Positions 25,663 to 38,517 of a stretch of DNA of 53,700 nucleotides are shown here, in pieces (the first letter of the stretch is position 1; every line of letters begins with the position of its first letter). This stretch comes from Utricularia gibba (lineage: Eukaryota; Streptophyta; Magnoliopsida; Lamiales; Lentibulariaceae): contig NEEC01000300.1 of NCBI GenBank assembly GCA_002189035.1, positions 1 through 53,700 on the forward strand. The letters run 5' to 3'. Position numbers and translations under genes: made by a program. The notes below the pieces were generated by a model, which worked only from the letters and a program-made list of their open reading frames with translations, ran no database searches and had not been told where the DNA came from.

Positions 25663-26885
25663 GAAAACCGAACGTTAATAAATACATCACTTTCTTTGCC
25701 GGGCTACAACTTACTTTGGGCCAAGGCCTAAGCTGATCTTTTTCCGGTTCCAGTGCCCCCCAAGACCGCCTCCTCAGTATAAAGTAGTTGTTAAAAAAAT
25801 CATGTGGGGTGCACGTGACATCGTAATTTAAACAAATGCATCATTTTTTTTAATCGATTTGCATCCAGTTGACCTCATGAGCCATACAGAATCACCAAGT
25901 TCCCAGCGAGACTGGCCGCCACAAAACGAGAAGCGGTTCCTTGAAAAACCATGTAGGCAGCCCCCGAAAACCGAACGATAATAAATACATCACTTTATTT
26001 GCCGGACTACAACTACTTGGGCAAGCCAAACCTTACCTTTGTCCCGTTCCAGTGCACCCAAAGACCGCCTCTCAAGTATAAAGTAAGTTGTTGAAAAAAT
26101 CATGTGGGGTGCACGTGATATCGCAATTTAAACAAATGCAACATTTTTTCATCGATTTGCATCCTTTTGTCCTCATGAGCCATAAAGAATCGCGGGCCCG
26201 GACCAAGTTCCTAGCGAGACTGGCCGCCACAAAACGAGAAGCTGTTCCTTGAAAAACCATGTAGGCAACACCGAAAACCGAACGTTAATAAATACATCAC
26301 TTTCTTTGCCGGGCTACAACTTACTTGGCCAAGGCCTAAGCTGATCTTTTTCCGGTTCCAAGTGCACCCAAAGACCGCCTTCTCAAGTATAAAGTAGTTG
26401 TTGAAAAAATCATGTGGGGTGCACGTGACATATAATTTAAACAAATGCATCATTTTTTTAATCGATTTGCATCCAGTTGACCTCATGAGCCATAAGAATC
26501 GGGTCGGACCAAGTTCCCAGCGAGACTGGCCGCCACAAAACGAGAAGCTGTTCCTTGAAAAACCATGTAGGCACCGAAAACCGAACGATAATAAATACAT
26601 CACTTTATTTGCCGGCTACAACTTACTTTGGGCCAAGGCCTAAGCTGATCTTTTTCCGGTTCCAAGTGCCCCCAAGACCGCCTCCTCATGTATAAAGTAG
26701 TTGTTAAAAAATCATGTGGGGTGCACGTGACATCGTAATTTAAACAAATGCATCATTTTTTTTAATCGATTTGCATCCAGTTGACCTCATGAGCCATACA
26801 GAATCGGGTCAAGGACCAAGTTCCAGCGAGACTGGCCGCCACAAAACGAGAAGCGGTTCCTTGAAAAACCATGTAGGCAGCCCCC

Positions 26886-29800
26886 GAAAACCGAACGATA
26901 ATAAATACATCACTTTATTTGCCGGACTACAACTAACTCTCTGCAAGCCAAACCTTACCTTTTCCCGTTCCAGGTGCCCAAAGACCGCCTCCTCAAGTAT
27001 AAAGTAAGTTGTTGAAAAAATCATGTGGGGTGCACGTGATATCGCAATTTAAACAAATGCAACATATTCATCGATTTGCATCCTTTTGTCCTCATGAGCC
27101 ATAAAGAATCGCGGGCCCGGACCAAGTTCCTAGCGAGACTGGCCGCCACAAAACGAGAAGCTGTTCCTTGAAAAACCATGTAGGCAACACCGAAAACCGA
27201 ACGTTAATAAATACATCACTTTCTTTGCCGGGCTACAACTTACTTTGGGCCAAGGCCTAAGCTGATCTTTTTCCGGTTCAAGTGCCCCCCAAGACCGCCT
27301 CCTCATGTATAAAGTATGTTGTTAAAAAAATCATGTGGGGTGCACGTGACATCGTAATTTAAACAAATGCATCATTTTTTTTAATCGATTTGCATCCAGT
27401 TGACCTCATGAGCCATACAGAATCGGGGTCAAGGACCAAGTTCCCAGCGAGACTGGCCGCCACAAAACGAGAAGCGGTTCCTTGAAAAACCATGTAGGCA
27501 GCCCCCGAAAACCGAACGATAATAAATACATCACTTTATTTGCCGGACTACAACTAACTCTCGGTGCAAGCCAAACCTTACCTTTGTCCCGTTCCAGGTG
27601 CACCCAAAGACCGCCTGCTCAAGTATAAAGTAAGTTGTTGAAAAAATCATGTGGGGTGCACGTGATATCGCAATTTAAACAAATGCAACATTGTATTCAT
27701 CGATTTGCATCCTTTTGTCCTCATGAGCCATAAGAATCGCGGGCCCGGACCAAGTTCCTAGCGAGACTGGCCGCCACAAAACGAGAAGCTGTTCCTTGAA
27801 AAACCATGTAGGCAACACCGAAAACCGAACGTTAATAAATACATCACTTTCTTTGCCGGGCTACAACTTACTTTGGGCCAAGGCCTAAGCTGATCTTTTT
27901 CCGGTTCCAAGTGCACCCAAAGACCGCCTTCTCAGTATAAAGTAAGTTGTTGAAAAAATCATGTGGGGTGCACGTGACATCGTAATTTAAACAAATGCAT
28001 CATTTTTTTAATCGATTTGCATCCAGTTGACCTCATGAGCCATACAGAATGACCAAGTTCCAGCGAGACTGGCCGCCACAAAACGAGAAGCGTTCCTTGA
28101 AAAACCATGTAGGCAGCCCCGAAAACCGAACGATAATAAATACATCACTTTATTTGCCGGGCTACAACTTACTTTGCCAAGCCTAAACCTTTTTCCGTTC
28201 CAAGTGCACCCAAGACCGCCTGCTCAAGTATAAAGTAAGTTGTTGAAAAAATCATGTGGGGTGCACGTGATATCGCAATTTAAACAAATGCAACATTGTA
28301 TTCATCGATTTGCATCCTTTTGTCCTCATGAGCCATAAAGAATCGCGGGCCCGGACCAAGTTCCTAGCGAGACTGGCCGCCACAAAACGAGAAGCTGTTC
28401 CTTGAAAAACCATGTAGGCAACACCGAAAACCGAACGTTAATAAATACATCACTTTCTTTGCCGGGCTACAACTTACTTTGGGCCAAGGCCTAAGCTGAC
28501 CTTTTTCCGGTTCCAAGTGCCCCCAAGACCGCCTCCTCAGTATAAAGTATGTTGTTGAAAAAATCATGTGGGGTGCACGTGACATCGTAATTTAAACAAA
28601 TGGATCATTTTTTTTAATCGATTTGCATCCAGTTGACCTCATGAGCCATACAGAATCGGTCAAGGACCAAGTTCCCAGCGAGACTGGCCGCCACAAAACG
28701 AGAAGCGGTTCCTTGAAAAACCATGTAGGCAGCCCCCGAAAACCGAACGATAATAAATACATCACTTTATTTGCCGGACTACAACTAACTCTCGTGCAAG
28801 CCAAACCTTACCTTTGTCCCGTTCCAGGTGCACCCAAAGACCGCCTGCTCAAGTATAAAGTAAGTTGTTGAAAAAATCATGTGGGGTGCACGTGATATCG
28901 CAATTTAAACAAATGCAACATTGTATTCATCGATTTGCATCCTTTTGTCCTCATGAGCCATAAAGAATCGCGGCCCGGACCAAGTTCCTAGCGAGACTGG
29001 CCGCCACAAAACGAGAAGCTGTTCCTTGAAAAACCATGTAGGCAACACCGAAAAACCGAACGTTAATAAATACATCACTTTCTTTGCCGGGCTACAACTT
29101 ACTTTGGGCCAAGGCCTAAGCTGATCTTTTTCCGGTTCCAAGTGCCCCAAGACCGCCTCCTCATGTATAAAGTAGTTGTTAAAAAAATCATGTGGGTGCA
29201 CGTGACATCGTAATTTAAACAAATGCATCATTTTTTTTAATCGATTTGCATCCAGTTGACCTCATGAGCCATACAGAATCGGGGTCAAGGACCAAGTTCC
29301 CAGCGAGACTGGCCGCCACAAAACGAGAAGCGGTTCCTTGAAAAACCATGTAGGCAGCCCCCGAAAACCGAACGATAATAAATACATCACTTTATTTGCC
29401 GGACTACAACTAACTCTCGCAAGCCAAACCTTACCTTTGTCCCGTTCCAGTGCACCCAAAGACCGCCTGCTCAAGTATAAAGTAAGTTGTTGAAAAAAAT
29501 CATGTGGGGTGCACGTGATATCGCAATTTAAACAAATGCAACATTGTATTCATCGATTTGCATCCTTTTGTCCTCATGAGCCATAAAGAATCGCGGGCCC
29601 GGACCAAGTTCCTAGCGAGACTGGCCGCCACAAAACGAGAAGCTGTTCCTTGAAAAACCATGTAGGCAACACCGAAAACCGAACGTTAATAAATACATCA
29701 CTTTCTTTGCCGGGCTACAACTTACTTTGGGCCAAGGCCTAAGCTGATCTTTTTCCGGTTCCAAGTGCCCCCAAGACCGCCTCCTCAAGTATAAAGTAAG

Positions 29801-32800
29801 TTGTTGAAAAAATCATGTGGGGTGCACGTGACATCGTAATTTAAACAAATGATCATTTTTTTAATCGATTTGCATCCAGTTGACCTCATGAGCCATACAG
29901 AATCGGGGTCAAGGACCAAGTTCCCAGCGAGACTGGCCGCCACAAAACGAGAAGCGGTTCCTTGAAAAACCATGTAGGCAGCCCCGAAAACCGAACGATA
30001 ATAAATACATCACTTTATTTGCCGGACTACAACTAACTCGTGCAAGCCAAACCTTACCTTTGTCCCGTTCCAGTGCACCCAAAGACCGCCTGCTCAAGTA
30101 TAAAGTAAGTTGTTGAAAAAATCATGTGGGTGCACGTGATATCGCAATTTAAACAAATGCAACATTGTATTCATCGATTTGCATCCTTTTGTCCTCATGA
30201 GCCATAAAGAATCGCGGGCCCGGACCAAGTTCCTAGCGAGACTGGCCGCCACAAAACGAGAAGCTGTTCCTTGAAAAACCATGTAGGCAACACCGAAAAC
30301 CGAACGTTAATAAATACATCACTTTCTTTGCCGGGCTACAACTTACTTTGGCCAAGGCCTAAGCTGATCTTTTTCCGGTTCCAAGTGCCCCAAGACCGCC
30401 TTCTCAGTATAAAGTAAGTTGTTGAAAAAATCATGTGGGGTGCACGTGACATCATAATTTAAACAAATGGATCATTTTTTTTAATCGATTTGCATCCAGT
30501 TGACCTCATGAGCCATACAGAATCGGGTCAAGGACCAAGTTCCCAGCGAGACTGGCCGCCACAAAACGAGAAGCGGTTCCTTGAAAAACCATGTAGGCAG
30601 CCCCCGAAAAACCGAACGATAATAAATACATCACTTTATTTGCCGGACTACAACTAACTCTCGGTGCAAGCCAAACCTTACCTTTGTCCCGTTCCAGGTG
30701 CACCCAAGAGCGCCTCCTCAAGTATAAAGTAAGTTGTTGAAAAAATCATGTGGGGTGCACGTGATATCGCAATTTAAACAAATGCAACATTGTTTCATCG
30801 ATTTGCATCCTTTTGTCCTCATGAGCCATAAAGAATCGCGGGCCGGACCAAGTTCCTAGCGAGACTGGCCGCCACAAAACGAGAAGCTGTTCCTTGAAAA
30901 ACCATGTAGGCAACACCGAAAACCGAACGTTAATAAATACATCACTTTCTTTGCCGGGCTACAACTTACTTTGGGCCAAGGCCTAAGCTGATCTTTTTCC
31001 GGTTCCAAGTGCCCCCCAAGACCGCCTCTCAAGTATAAAGTAAGTTGTTAAAAAATCATGTGGGGTGCACGTGACATCGTAATTTAAACAAATGGATCAT
31101 TTTTTTTAATCGATTTGCATCCAGTTGACCTCATGAGCCATACAGAATCGGGGTCAAGGACCAAGTTCCAGCGAGACTGGCCGCCACAAAACGAGAAGCG
31201 GTTCCTTGAAAAACCATGTAGGCAGCCCCCGAAAACCGAACGATAATAAATACATCACTTTATTTGCCGGACTACAACTAACTCTCGGTGCAAGCCAAAC
31301 CTTACCTTTTCCCGTTCCAGGTGCACCCAAGACCGCCCTGCTCAAGTATAAAGTAAGTTGTTGAAAAAATCATGTGGGGTGCACGTGATATCGCAATTTA
31401 AACAAATGCAACATTGTATTCATCGATTTGCATCCTTTTGTCCTCATGAGCCATAAAGAATCGCGGGCCCGGACCAAGTTCCTAGCGAGACTGGCCGCCA
31501 CAAAACGAGAAGCTGTTCCTTGAAAAACCATGTAGGCAACACCGAAAACCGAACGTTAATAAATACATCACTTTCTTTGCCGGGCTACAACTTACTTTGG
31601 GCCAAGGCCTAAGCTGATCTTTTTCCGGTTCCAAGTGCCCCCCAAGACCGCCTCTCAGTATAAAGTAAGTTGTTAAAAAAATCATGTGGGGTGCACGTGA
31701 CATCATAATTTAAACAAATGATCATTTTTTTTAATCGATTTGCATCCAGTTGACCTCATGAGCCATACAGAATCGGGGTCAAGGACCAAGTTCCCAGCGA
31801 GACTGGCCGCCACAAAACGAGAAGCGGTTCCTTGAAAAACCATGTAGGCAGCCCCGAAAACCGAACGATAATAAATACATCACTTATTTGCCGGACTACA
31901 ACTAACTCTCGGTGCAAGCCAAACCTTACCTTTGTCCCGTTCCAGGTGCACCCAAAGACCGCCTTCTCAAGTATAAAGTAAGTTGTTGAAAAAATCATGT
32001 GGGTGCACGTGATATCGCAATTTAAACAAATGCAACATTGTATTCATCGATTTGCATCCTTTTGTCCTCATGAGCCATAAAGAATCGGGGCCCGGACCAA
32101 GTTCCTAGCGAGACTGGCCGCCACAAAACGAGAAGCTGTTCCTTGAAAAACCATGTAGGCAACACCGAAAACCGAACGTTAATAAATACATCACTTTCTT
32201 TGCCGGGCTACAACTTACTTTGGGCCAAGGCCTAAGCTGATCTTTTTCCGGTTCCAAGTGCCCCCCAAGACCGCCTCCTCATGTATAAAGTAAGTTGTTA
32301 AAAAAATCATGTGGGGTGCACGTGACATCGTAATTTAAACAAATGATCATTTTTTTTAATCGATTTGCATCCAGTTGACCTCATGAGCCATACAGAATCG
32401 GGGTCAAGGACCAAGTTCCCAGCGAGACTGGCCGCCACAAAACGAGAAGCGGTTCCTTGAAAAACCATGTAGGCAGCCCCCGAAAACCGAACGATAATAA
32501 ATACATCACTTTATTTGCCGGACTACAACTAACTCTCGGTGCAAGCCAAACCTTACCTTTGTCCCGTTCCAGGTGCACCCAAAGACCGCCTCTCAAGTAT
32601 AAAGTAAGTTGTTGAAAAAATCATGTGGGGTGCACGTGATATCGCAATTTAAACAAATGCAACATTGTATTCATCGATTTGCATCCTTTTGTCCTCATGA
32701 GCCATAAAGAATCGCGGGCCCGGACCAAGTTCCTAGCGAGACTGGCCCCACAAAACGAGAAGCTGTTCCTTGAAAAACCATGTAGGCACACCGAAAACCG

Positions 32801-33727
32801 AACGTTAATAAATACATCACTTTCTTTGCCGGGCTACAACTTACTTTGGGCCAAGCCTAAGCTGACCTTTTTCCGGTTCCAAGTGCCCCCAAGACCGCCT
32901 CCTCATGTATAAAGTAGTTGTTAAAAAAATCATGTGGGGTGCACGTGACATCGTAATTTAAACAAATGCATCATTTTTTTTAATCGATTTGCATCCAGTT
33001 GACCTCATGAGCCATACAGAATCGGGGTCAAGGACCAAGTTCCCAGCGAGACTGGCCGCCACAAAACGAGAAGCGGTTCCTTGAAAAACCATGTAGGCAG
33101 CCCCCGAAAACCGAACGATAATAAATACATCACTTTATTTGCCGGACTACAACTAACTCTCGGTGCAAGCCAAACCTTACCTTTGTCCCGTTCCAGGTGC
33201 ACCCAAAGACCGCCTGCTCAAGTATAAAGTAAGTTGTTGAAAAAATCATGTGGGTGCACGTGATATCGCAATTTAAACAAATGCAACATTGTATTCATCG
33301 ATTTGCATCCTTTTGTCCTCATGAGCCATAAAGAATCGCGGGCCCGGACCAAGTTCCTAGCGAGACTGGCCGCCACAAAACGAGAAGCTGTTCCTTGAAA
33401 AACCATGTAGGCAACACCGAAAACCGAACGTTAATAAATACATCACTTTCTTTGCCGGCTACAACTTACTTTGGGCCAAGGCCTAAGCTGATCTTTTTCC
33501 GGTTCCAAGTGCCCCCCAAGACCGCCTCTCAAGTATAAAGTAAGTTGTTGAAAAAATCATGTGGGGTGCACGTGACATCGTAATTTAAACAAATGATCAT
33601 TTTTTTTAATCGATTTGCATCCAGTTGACCTCATGAGCCATACAGAATCGGGTCAAGGACCAAGTTCCAGCGAGACTGGCCGCCACAAACGAGAAGCGGT
33701 TCCTTGAAAAACCATGTAGGCAGCCCC
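26886..33727 (+). repeat. Array segment 6: regular A-B, B2-rich
   Basis: Monomer starts: A 26886, B 27192, A 27507, B 27820, A 28121, B 28426, A 28738, B 29050, A 29363, B 29674, A 29986, B 30295, A 30606, B 30918, A 31231, B 31544, A 31856, B 32167, A 32482, B 32793, A 33106, B 33419. Alternation is unbroken. B copies carry B2 marks to varying degrees: TGCCCCCCAAG, CTCCTCATGTATAAAG, GTTGTTAAAAA and CGTAAT. A copies are almost all clean A1, except the reduced A at 28121. Confidence 0.93.
33106..33418 (+). repeat. Reference A-type monomer (A1 subfamily)
   Basis: A clean 313-bp A copy. Diagnostic features in order: CGATAATAAA and TTTATTTGCCGGACTACAAC; the variable segment CTCTCGGTGCAAGCCAAACC followed by TTTGTCCCGTTCCAGGTGC; CCGCCTGCTCAAG; GTATAAAGTAAG; GTGCACGTGATATCGC; CAACATTGTATTCATCG; TTTTGTCCTCATGAGCC; AAGAATCGCGGGCCCGG; TTCCTAGCGAG; GAAGCTGTTCC; and the tail GGCAACACC. 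GATATC and CGGGCCCG are the A-specific marks. Near-identical A copies include 39456, 52662 and 53289, suggesting recent homogenisation. The monomer start is arbitrary because the array has no natural boundary. Confidence 0.95.
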
Positions 33728-33887
33728 GAAACCGAACGATAATAAATACATCACTTTATTTGCCGACTACAACTAACTCTCGGGCAAGGCAATGAGCCAT
33801 AAAGAATCGCGGGCCGGACCAAGTTCCTAGCGAGACTGGCCGCCACAAAACGAGAAGCTGTTCCTTGAAAAACCATGTAGGCAACAC
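33728..33887 (+). repeat. Half-size fused monomer, 160 bp
   Basis: This A copy starts normally (ATAATAAATACATC, then TTTGCCGACTACAAC), reaches CTCGGGCAAGGC at about 33790, then jumps straight to ATGAGCCATAAAGAATCGCG and finishes with a normal A tail. Compared with the A copy at 33106, about 150 bp is missing between the CAAGC of half-unit H2 and the CCTCATGAGCC of half-unit H1. Measured from the TTGAAAAA that opens each half, the joined points lie at about position 90 and position 85, so the deletion removes almost exactly one half-unit. It is by far the largest structural defect in the window. Confidence 0.9.
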
Positions 33888-36800
33888 GAAAACCGAACGT
33901 TAATAAATATCACTTTCTTTGCCGGGCTACAACTTACTTTGGGCCAAGGCCTAAGCTGATCTTTTTCCGGTTCCAAGTGCACCCAAAGACCGCCTCTCAA
34001 GTATAAAGTAAGTTGTTGAAAAAATCATGTGGGGTGCACGTGACATAAATTTAAACAAATGGATCATTTTTTTTAATCGATTTGCATCCAGTTGACCTCA
34101 TGAGCCATACAGAATCGGGGTCAAGGACCAAGTTCCAGCGAGACTGGCCGCCACAAAACGAGAAGCGGTTCCTTGAAAAACCATGTAGGCAGCCCCGAAA
34201 ACCGAACGATAATAAATACATCACTTTTTTGCCGGACTACAACTAACTCTCGGTGCAAGCCAAACCTTACTTTGTCCGTTCCAGGTGCCCCAAAGACCGC
34301 CTGCTCAAGTATAAAGTAAGTTGTTGAAAAAATCATGTGGGGTGCACGTGATATCGCAATTTAAACAAATGCAACATTGTATTCATCGATTTGCATCCTT
34401 TTGTCCTCATGAGCCATAAAGAATCGCGGGCCCGGACCAAGTTCCTAGCGAGACTGGCCGCCACAAAACGAGAAGCTGTTCCTTGAAAAACCATGTAGGC
34501 AACACCGAAAACCGAACGTTAATAAATACATCACTTTCTTTGCCGGGCTACAACTTACTTTGGGCCAAGGCCTAAGCTGACTTTTTCCGGTTCCAAGTGC
34601 ACCAAGACCGCCTTCTCAAGTATAAAGTAAGTTGTTGAAAAAATCATGTGGGGTGCACGTGACATCATAATTTAAACAAATGGATCATTTTTTTTAATCG
34701 ATTTGCATCCAGTTGACCTCATGAGCCATACAGAATCGGGGTCAAGGACCAAGTTCCAGCGAGACTGGCCGCCACAAAACGAGAAGCGGTTCCTTGAAAA
34801 ACCATGTAGGCAGCCCCGAAAACCGAACGATAATAAATACATCACTTTATTTGCCGGACTACAACTAACTCGGTGCAAGCCAAACTTACTTTGTCCGTTC
34901 CAGGTGCACCAAAGACCGCCTGCTCAAGTATAAAGTAAGTTGTTGAAAAAATCATGTGGGGTGCACGTGATATCGCAATTTAAACAAATGCAACATTGTA
35001 TTCATCGATTTGCATCCTTTTGTCCTCATGAGCCATAAAGAATCGCGGGCCCGGACCAAGTTCCTAGCGAGACTGGCCGCCACAAAACGAGAAGCTGTTC
35101 CTTGAAAAACCATGTAGGCAACACGAAAACCGAACGTTAATAAATACATCACTTTCTTTGCCGGGGCTACAACTTACTTTGGGCCAAGGCCTAAGCTGAT
35201 TTTTTCCGGTTCCAAGTGCCCCAAAGACCGCCTTCTCAAGTATAAAGTAAGTTGTTGAAAAAATCATGTGGGGTGCACGTGACATCAAATTTAAACAAAT
35301 GCATCATTTTTTTTAATCGATTTGCATCCAGTTGACCTCATGAGCCATACAGAATCGGGGTCAAGGACCAAGTTCCAGCGAGACTGGCCGCACAAAACGA
35401 GAAGCGGTTCTTGAAAAACATGTAGGCAGCCCCGAAAACCGAACGATAATAAATACATCACTTTATTTGCCGGACTACAACTAACTCTCGGTGCAAGCCA
35501 AACCTTACCTTTGTCCGTTCCAGGTGCACCCAAAGACGCCTGCTCAAGTATAAAGTAAGTTGTTGAAAAAATCATGTGGGGTGCACGTGATATCGCAATT
35601 TAAACAAATGCAACATTGTATTCATCGATTTGCATCCTTTTGTCCTCATGAGCCATAAAGAATCGCGGGCCCGGACCAAGTTCCTAGCGAGACTGGCCGC
35701 CACAAAACGAGAAGCTGTTCCTTGAAAAACCATGTAGGCAACACCGAAAACCGAACGTTAATAAATACATCACTTTCTTTGCCGGGCTACAACTTACTTT
35801 GGGCAAGGCCTAAGCTGATCTTTTTCCGGTTCCAAGTGCACCCAAAGACCGCTTCTCAAGTATAAAGTAAGTTGTTGAAAAAATCATGTGGGGTGCACGT
35901 GACATCAAATTTAAACAAATGGATCATTTTTTTTAATCGATTTGCATCCAGTTGACCTCATGAGCCATACAGAATCGGGGTCAAGGACCAAGTTCCAGCG
36001 AGACTGGCCGCCACAAAGAGAAGCGGTTCTTGAAAAACCATGTAGGCAGCCCCGAAAACCGAACGATAATAAATACATCACTTTATTTGCCGGACTACAA
36101 CTAACTCAAAGCCAAACTTACTTTGTCCGTTCCAGGTGCACCCAAAGACCGCCTGCTCAAGTATAAAGTAAGTTGTTGAAAAAATCATGTGGGGTGCACG
36201 TGATATCGCAATTTAAACAAATGCAACATTGTATTCATCGATTTGCATCCTTTTGTCCTCATGAGCCATAAAGAATCGCGGGCCCGGACCAAGTTCCTAG
36301 CGAGACTGGCCGCACAAAAACGAGAAGCTGTTCCTTGAAAAACCATGTAGGCAACACCGAAAACCGAACGTTAATAAATACATCACTTTCTTTGCGGGCT
36401 ACAACTTACTTTGGGCCAAGGCCTAAGCTGATTTTTTCCGGTTCCAAGTGCACCCAAAGACCGCTTCTCATATAAAGTAAGTTGTTGAAAAAATCATGTG
36501 GGGTGCACGTGACATCATAATTTAAACAAATGGATCATTTTTTTTAATCGATTTGCATCCAGTTGACCTCATGAGCCATACAGAATCGGGGTCAAGGACC
36601 AAGTTCCCAGCGAGACTGGCCGCCACAAAACGAGAAGCGGTTCCTTGAAAAACCATGTAGGCAGCCCGAAAACCGAACGATAATAAATACATCACTTTAT
36701 TTGCCGGACTACAACTAACTCTCGTGCAAGCCAAACCTTACTTTGTCCGTTCCAGGTGCACCAAAAGACCGCTGTCAAGTATAAAGTAAGTTGTTGAAAA

Positions 36801-38219
36801 AATCATGTGGGGTGCACGTGATATCGCAATTTAAACAAATGCAACATTGTATTCATCGATTTGCATCCTTTTGTCCTCATGAGCCATAAAGAATCGCGGG
36901 CCCGGACCAAGTTCCTAGCGAGACTGGCCGCCACAAAACGAGAAGCTGTTCCTTGAAAAACCATGTAGGCAACACGAAAACCGAACGTTAATAAATACAT
37001 CACTTTCTTTGCCGGGCTACAACTTACTTTGGGCCAAGGCCTAAGCTGATCTTTTTCCGGTTCCAAGTGCACCAAAGACCGCCTTCTCAAGTATAAAGTA
37101 AGTTGTTGAAAAAATCATGTGGGTGCACGTGACATCATAATTTAAACAAATGGATCATTTTTTTTAATCGATTTGCATCCAGTTGACCTCATGAGCCATA
37201 CAGAATCGGGGTCAAGGACCAAGTTCCCAGCGAGACTGGCGCCACAAACGAGAAGCGGTTCCTTGAAAAACATGTAGGCAGCCCCGAAAACCGAACGATA
37301 ATAATACATCACTTTATTTGCCGGACTACAACTAACTCTCGATGCAAGCCAAACCTTACCTTTGTCCCGTTCCAGGTGCACCCAAAGACCGCCTGCTCAA
37401 GTATAAAGTAAGTTGTTGAAAAAATCATGTGGGTGCACGTGATATCGCAATTTAAACAAATGCAACATTGTATTCATCGATTTGCATCCTTTTGTCCTCA
37501 TGAGCCATAAAGAATCGCGGGCCCGGACCAAGTTCCTAGCGAGACTGGCCGCCACAAAACGAGAAGCTGTTCCTTGAAAAACCATGTAGGCAACACCGAA
37601 AACCGAACGTTAATAAATACATCACTTTCTTTGCCGGGCTACAACTTACTTTGGGCCAAGGCCTAAGCTGATCTTTTTCCGGTTCCAAGTGCACCCAAAG
37701 ACCGCCTTCTCAAGTATAAAGTAAGTTGTTGAAAAAATCATGTGGGGTGCACGTGACATCATAATTTAAACAAATGGATCATTTTTTTTAATCGATTTGC
37801 ATCCAGTTGACCTCATGAGCCATACAGAATCGGGGTCAAGGACCAAGTTCCCAGCGAGACTGGCCGCCACAAAACGAGAAGCGGTTCCTTGAAAAACCAT
37901 GTAGGCAGCCCCCGAAAACCGAACGATAATAAATACATCACTTTATTTGCCGGACTACAACTAACTTCGGCAAGCCAACCTTACTTTGTCCGTTCCAGTG
38001 CACCCAAAGACCGCCTCTCAAGTATAAAGTAAGTTGTTGAAAAAATCATGTGGGGTGCACGTGATATCGCAATTTAAACAAATGCAACATTGTATTCATC
38101 GATTTGCATCCTTTTGTCCTCATGAGCCATAAAGAATCGCGGGCCCGGACCAAGTTCCTAGCGAGACTGGCCGCCACAAAACGAGAAGCTGTTCCTTGAA
38201 AAACCATGTAGGCAACACC
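33888..38219 (+). repeat. Array segment 7: regular A-B, B1 only, many single-base losses
   Basis: Monomer starts: B 33888, A 34197, B 34507, A 34818, B 35125, A 35434, B 35746, A 36054, B 36359, A 36668, B 36976, A 37286, B 37598, A 37914. B copies here read as B1 with AAATGGATCA, unlike the B2-rich copies just to the left. Between about 34.8 and 37.4 kb many doublets are reduced to one base, for example GGTTCTTGAAAAACATG near 35406, AAAGACGCCTGC near 35533, ACAAAGAGAAGC near 36013, TTTGCGGGCTAC near 36392 and CTGGCGCCACAAACG near 37236. Confidence 0.93.
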
Positions 38220-38517
38220 GAAAACCGAACGTTAATAAATACATCACTTTCTTTGCCGGGCTACAACTTACTTTGGGCCAAGCCTAAGCTGACCTTTTTC
38301 CGGTTCCAAGTGCACCCAAGACCGCCTGTATAAAGTAAGTTGTTGAAAAAATCATGTGGGGTGCACGTGACATCGTAATTTAAACAAATGCATCATTTTT
38401 ATCGATTTGCATCCTTGTCCTCATGAGCCATAAGAATCGGGGCAAGGACCAAGTTCCAGCGAGACTGGCCGCCACAAAACGAGAAGCTGTTCCTTGAAAA
38501 ACCATGTAGGCAACACC
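38220..38517 (+). repeat. Mosaic monomer at a B-B junction, 298 bp
   Basis: The head is B. ACCGCCTGTATAAAG near 38322 lacks the usual TCTCAA, the T run is short and runs into ATCGAT, and the tail mixes TTGTCCTCATG (A), CGGGGCAAGG (B), GCTGTTCC and GGCAACACC (A). The following copy at 38518 is B-headed. Confidence 0.78.

Larger units (their letters stand above)
20162..26885 (+). repeat. Array segment 5: scrambled, many mosaic monomers
   Basis: Monomer starts: B 20162, B 20448, A 20756, B 21063, A 21375, B 21681, B 21985, A 22296, B 22599, A 22905, B 23195, B 23496, A 23811, B 24120, A 24430, B 24740, A 25054, A 25354, B 25663, A 25966, B 26273, A 26576 (followed by A 26886). It holds the only two A-A junctions in the window (25054/25354 and 26576/26886) and three B-B junctions. 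Mosaic copies mixing A and B marks include 20162 (286 bp), 21681, 22905 (290 bp), 23195, 25054, 25354 and 26576. Confidence 0.92.
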
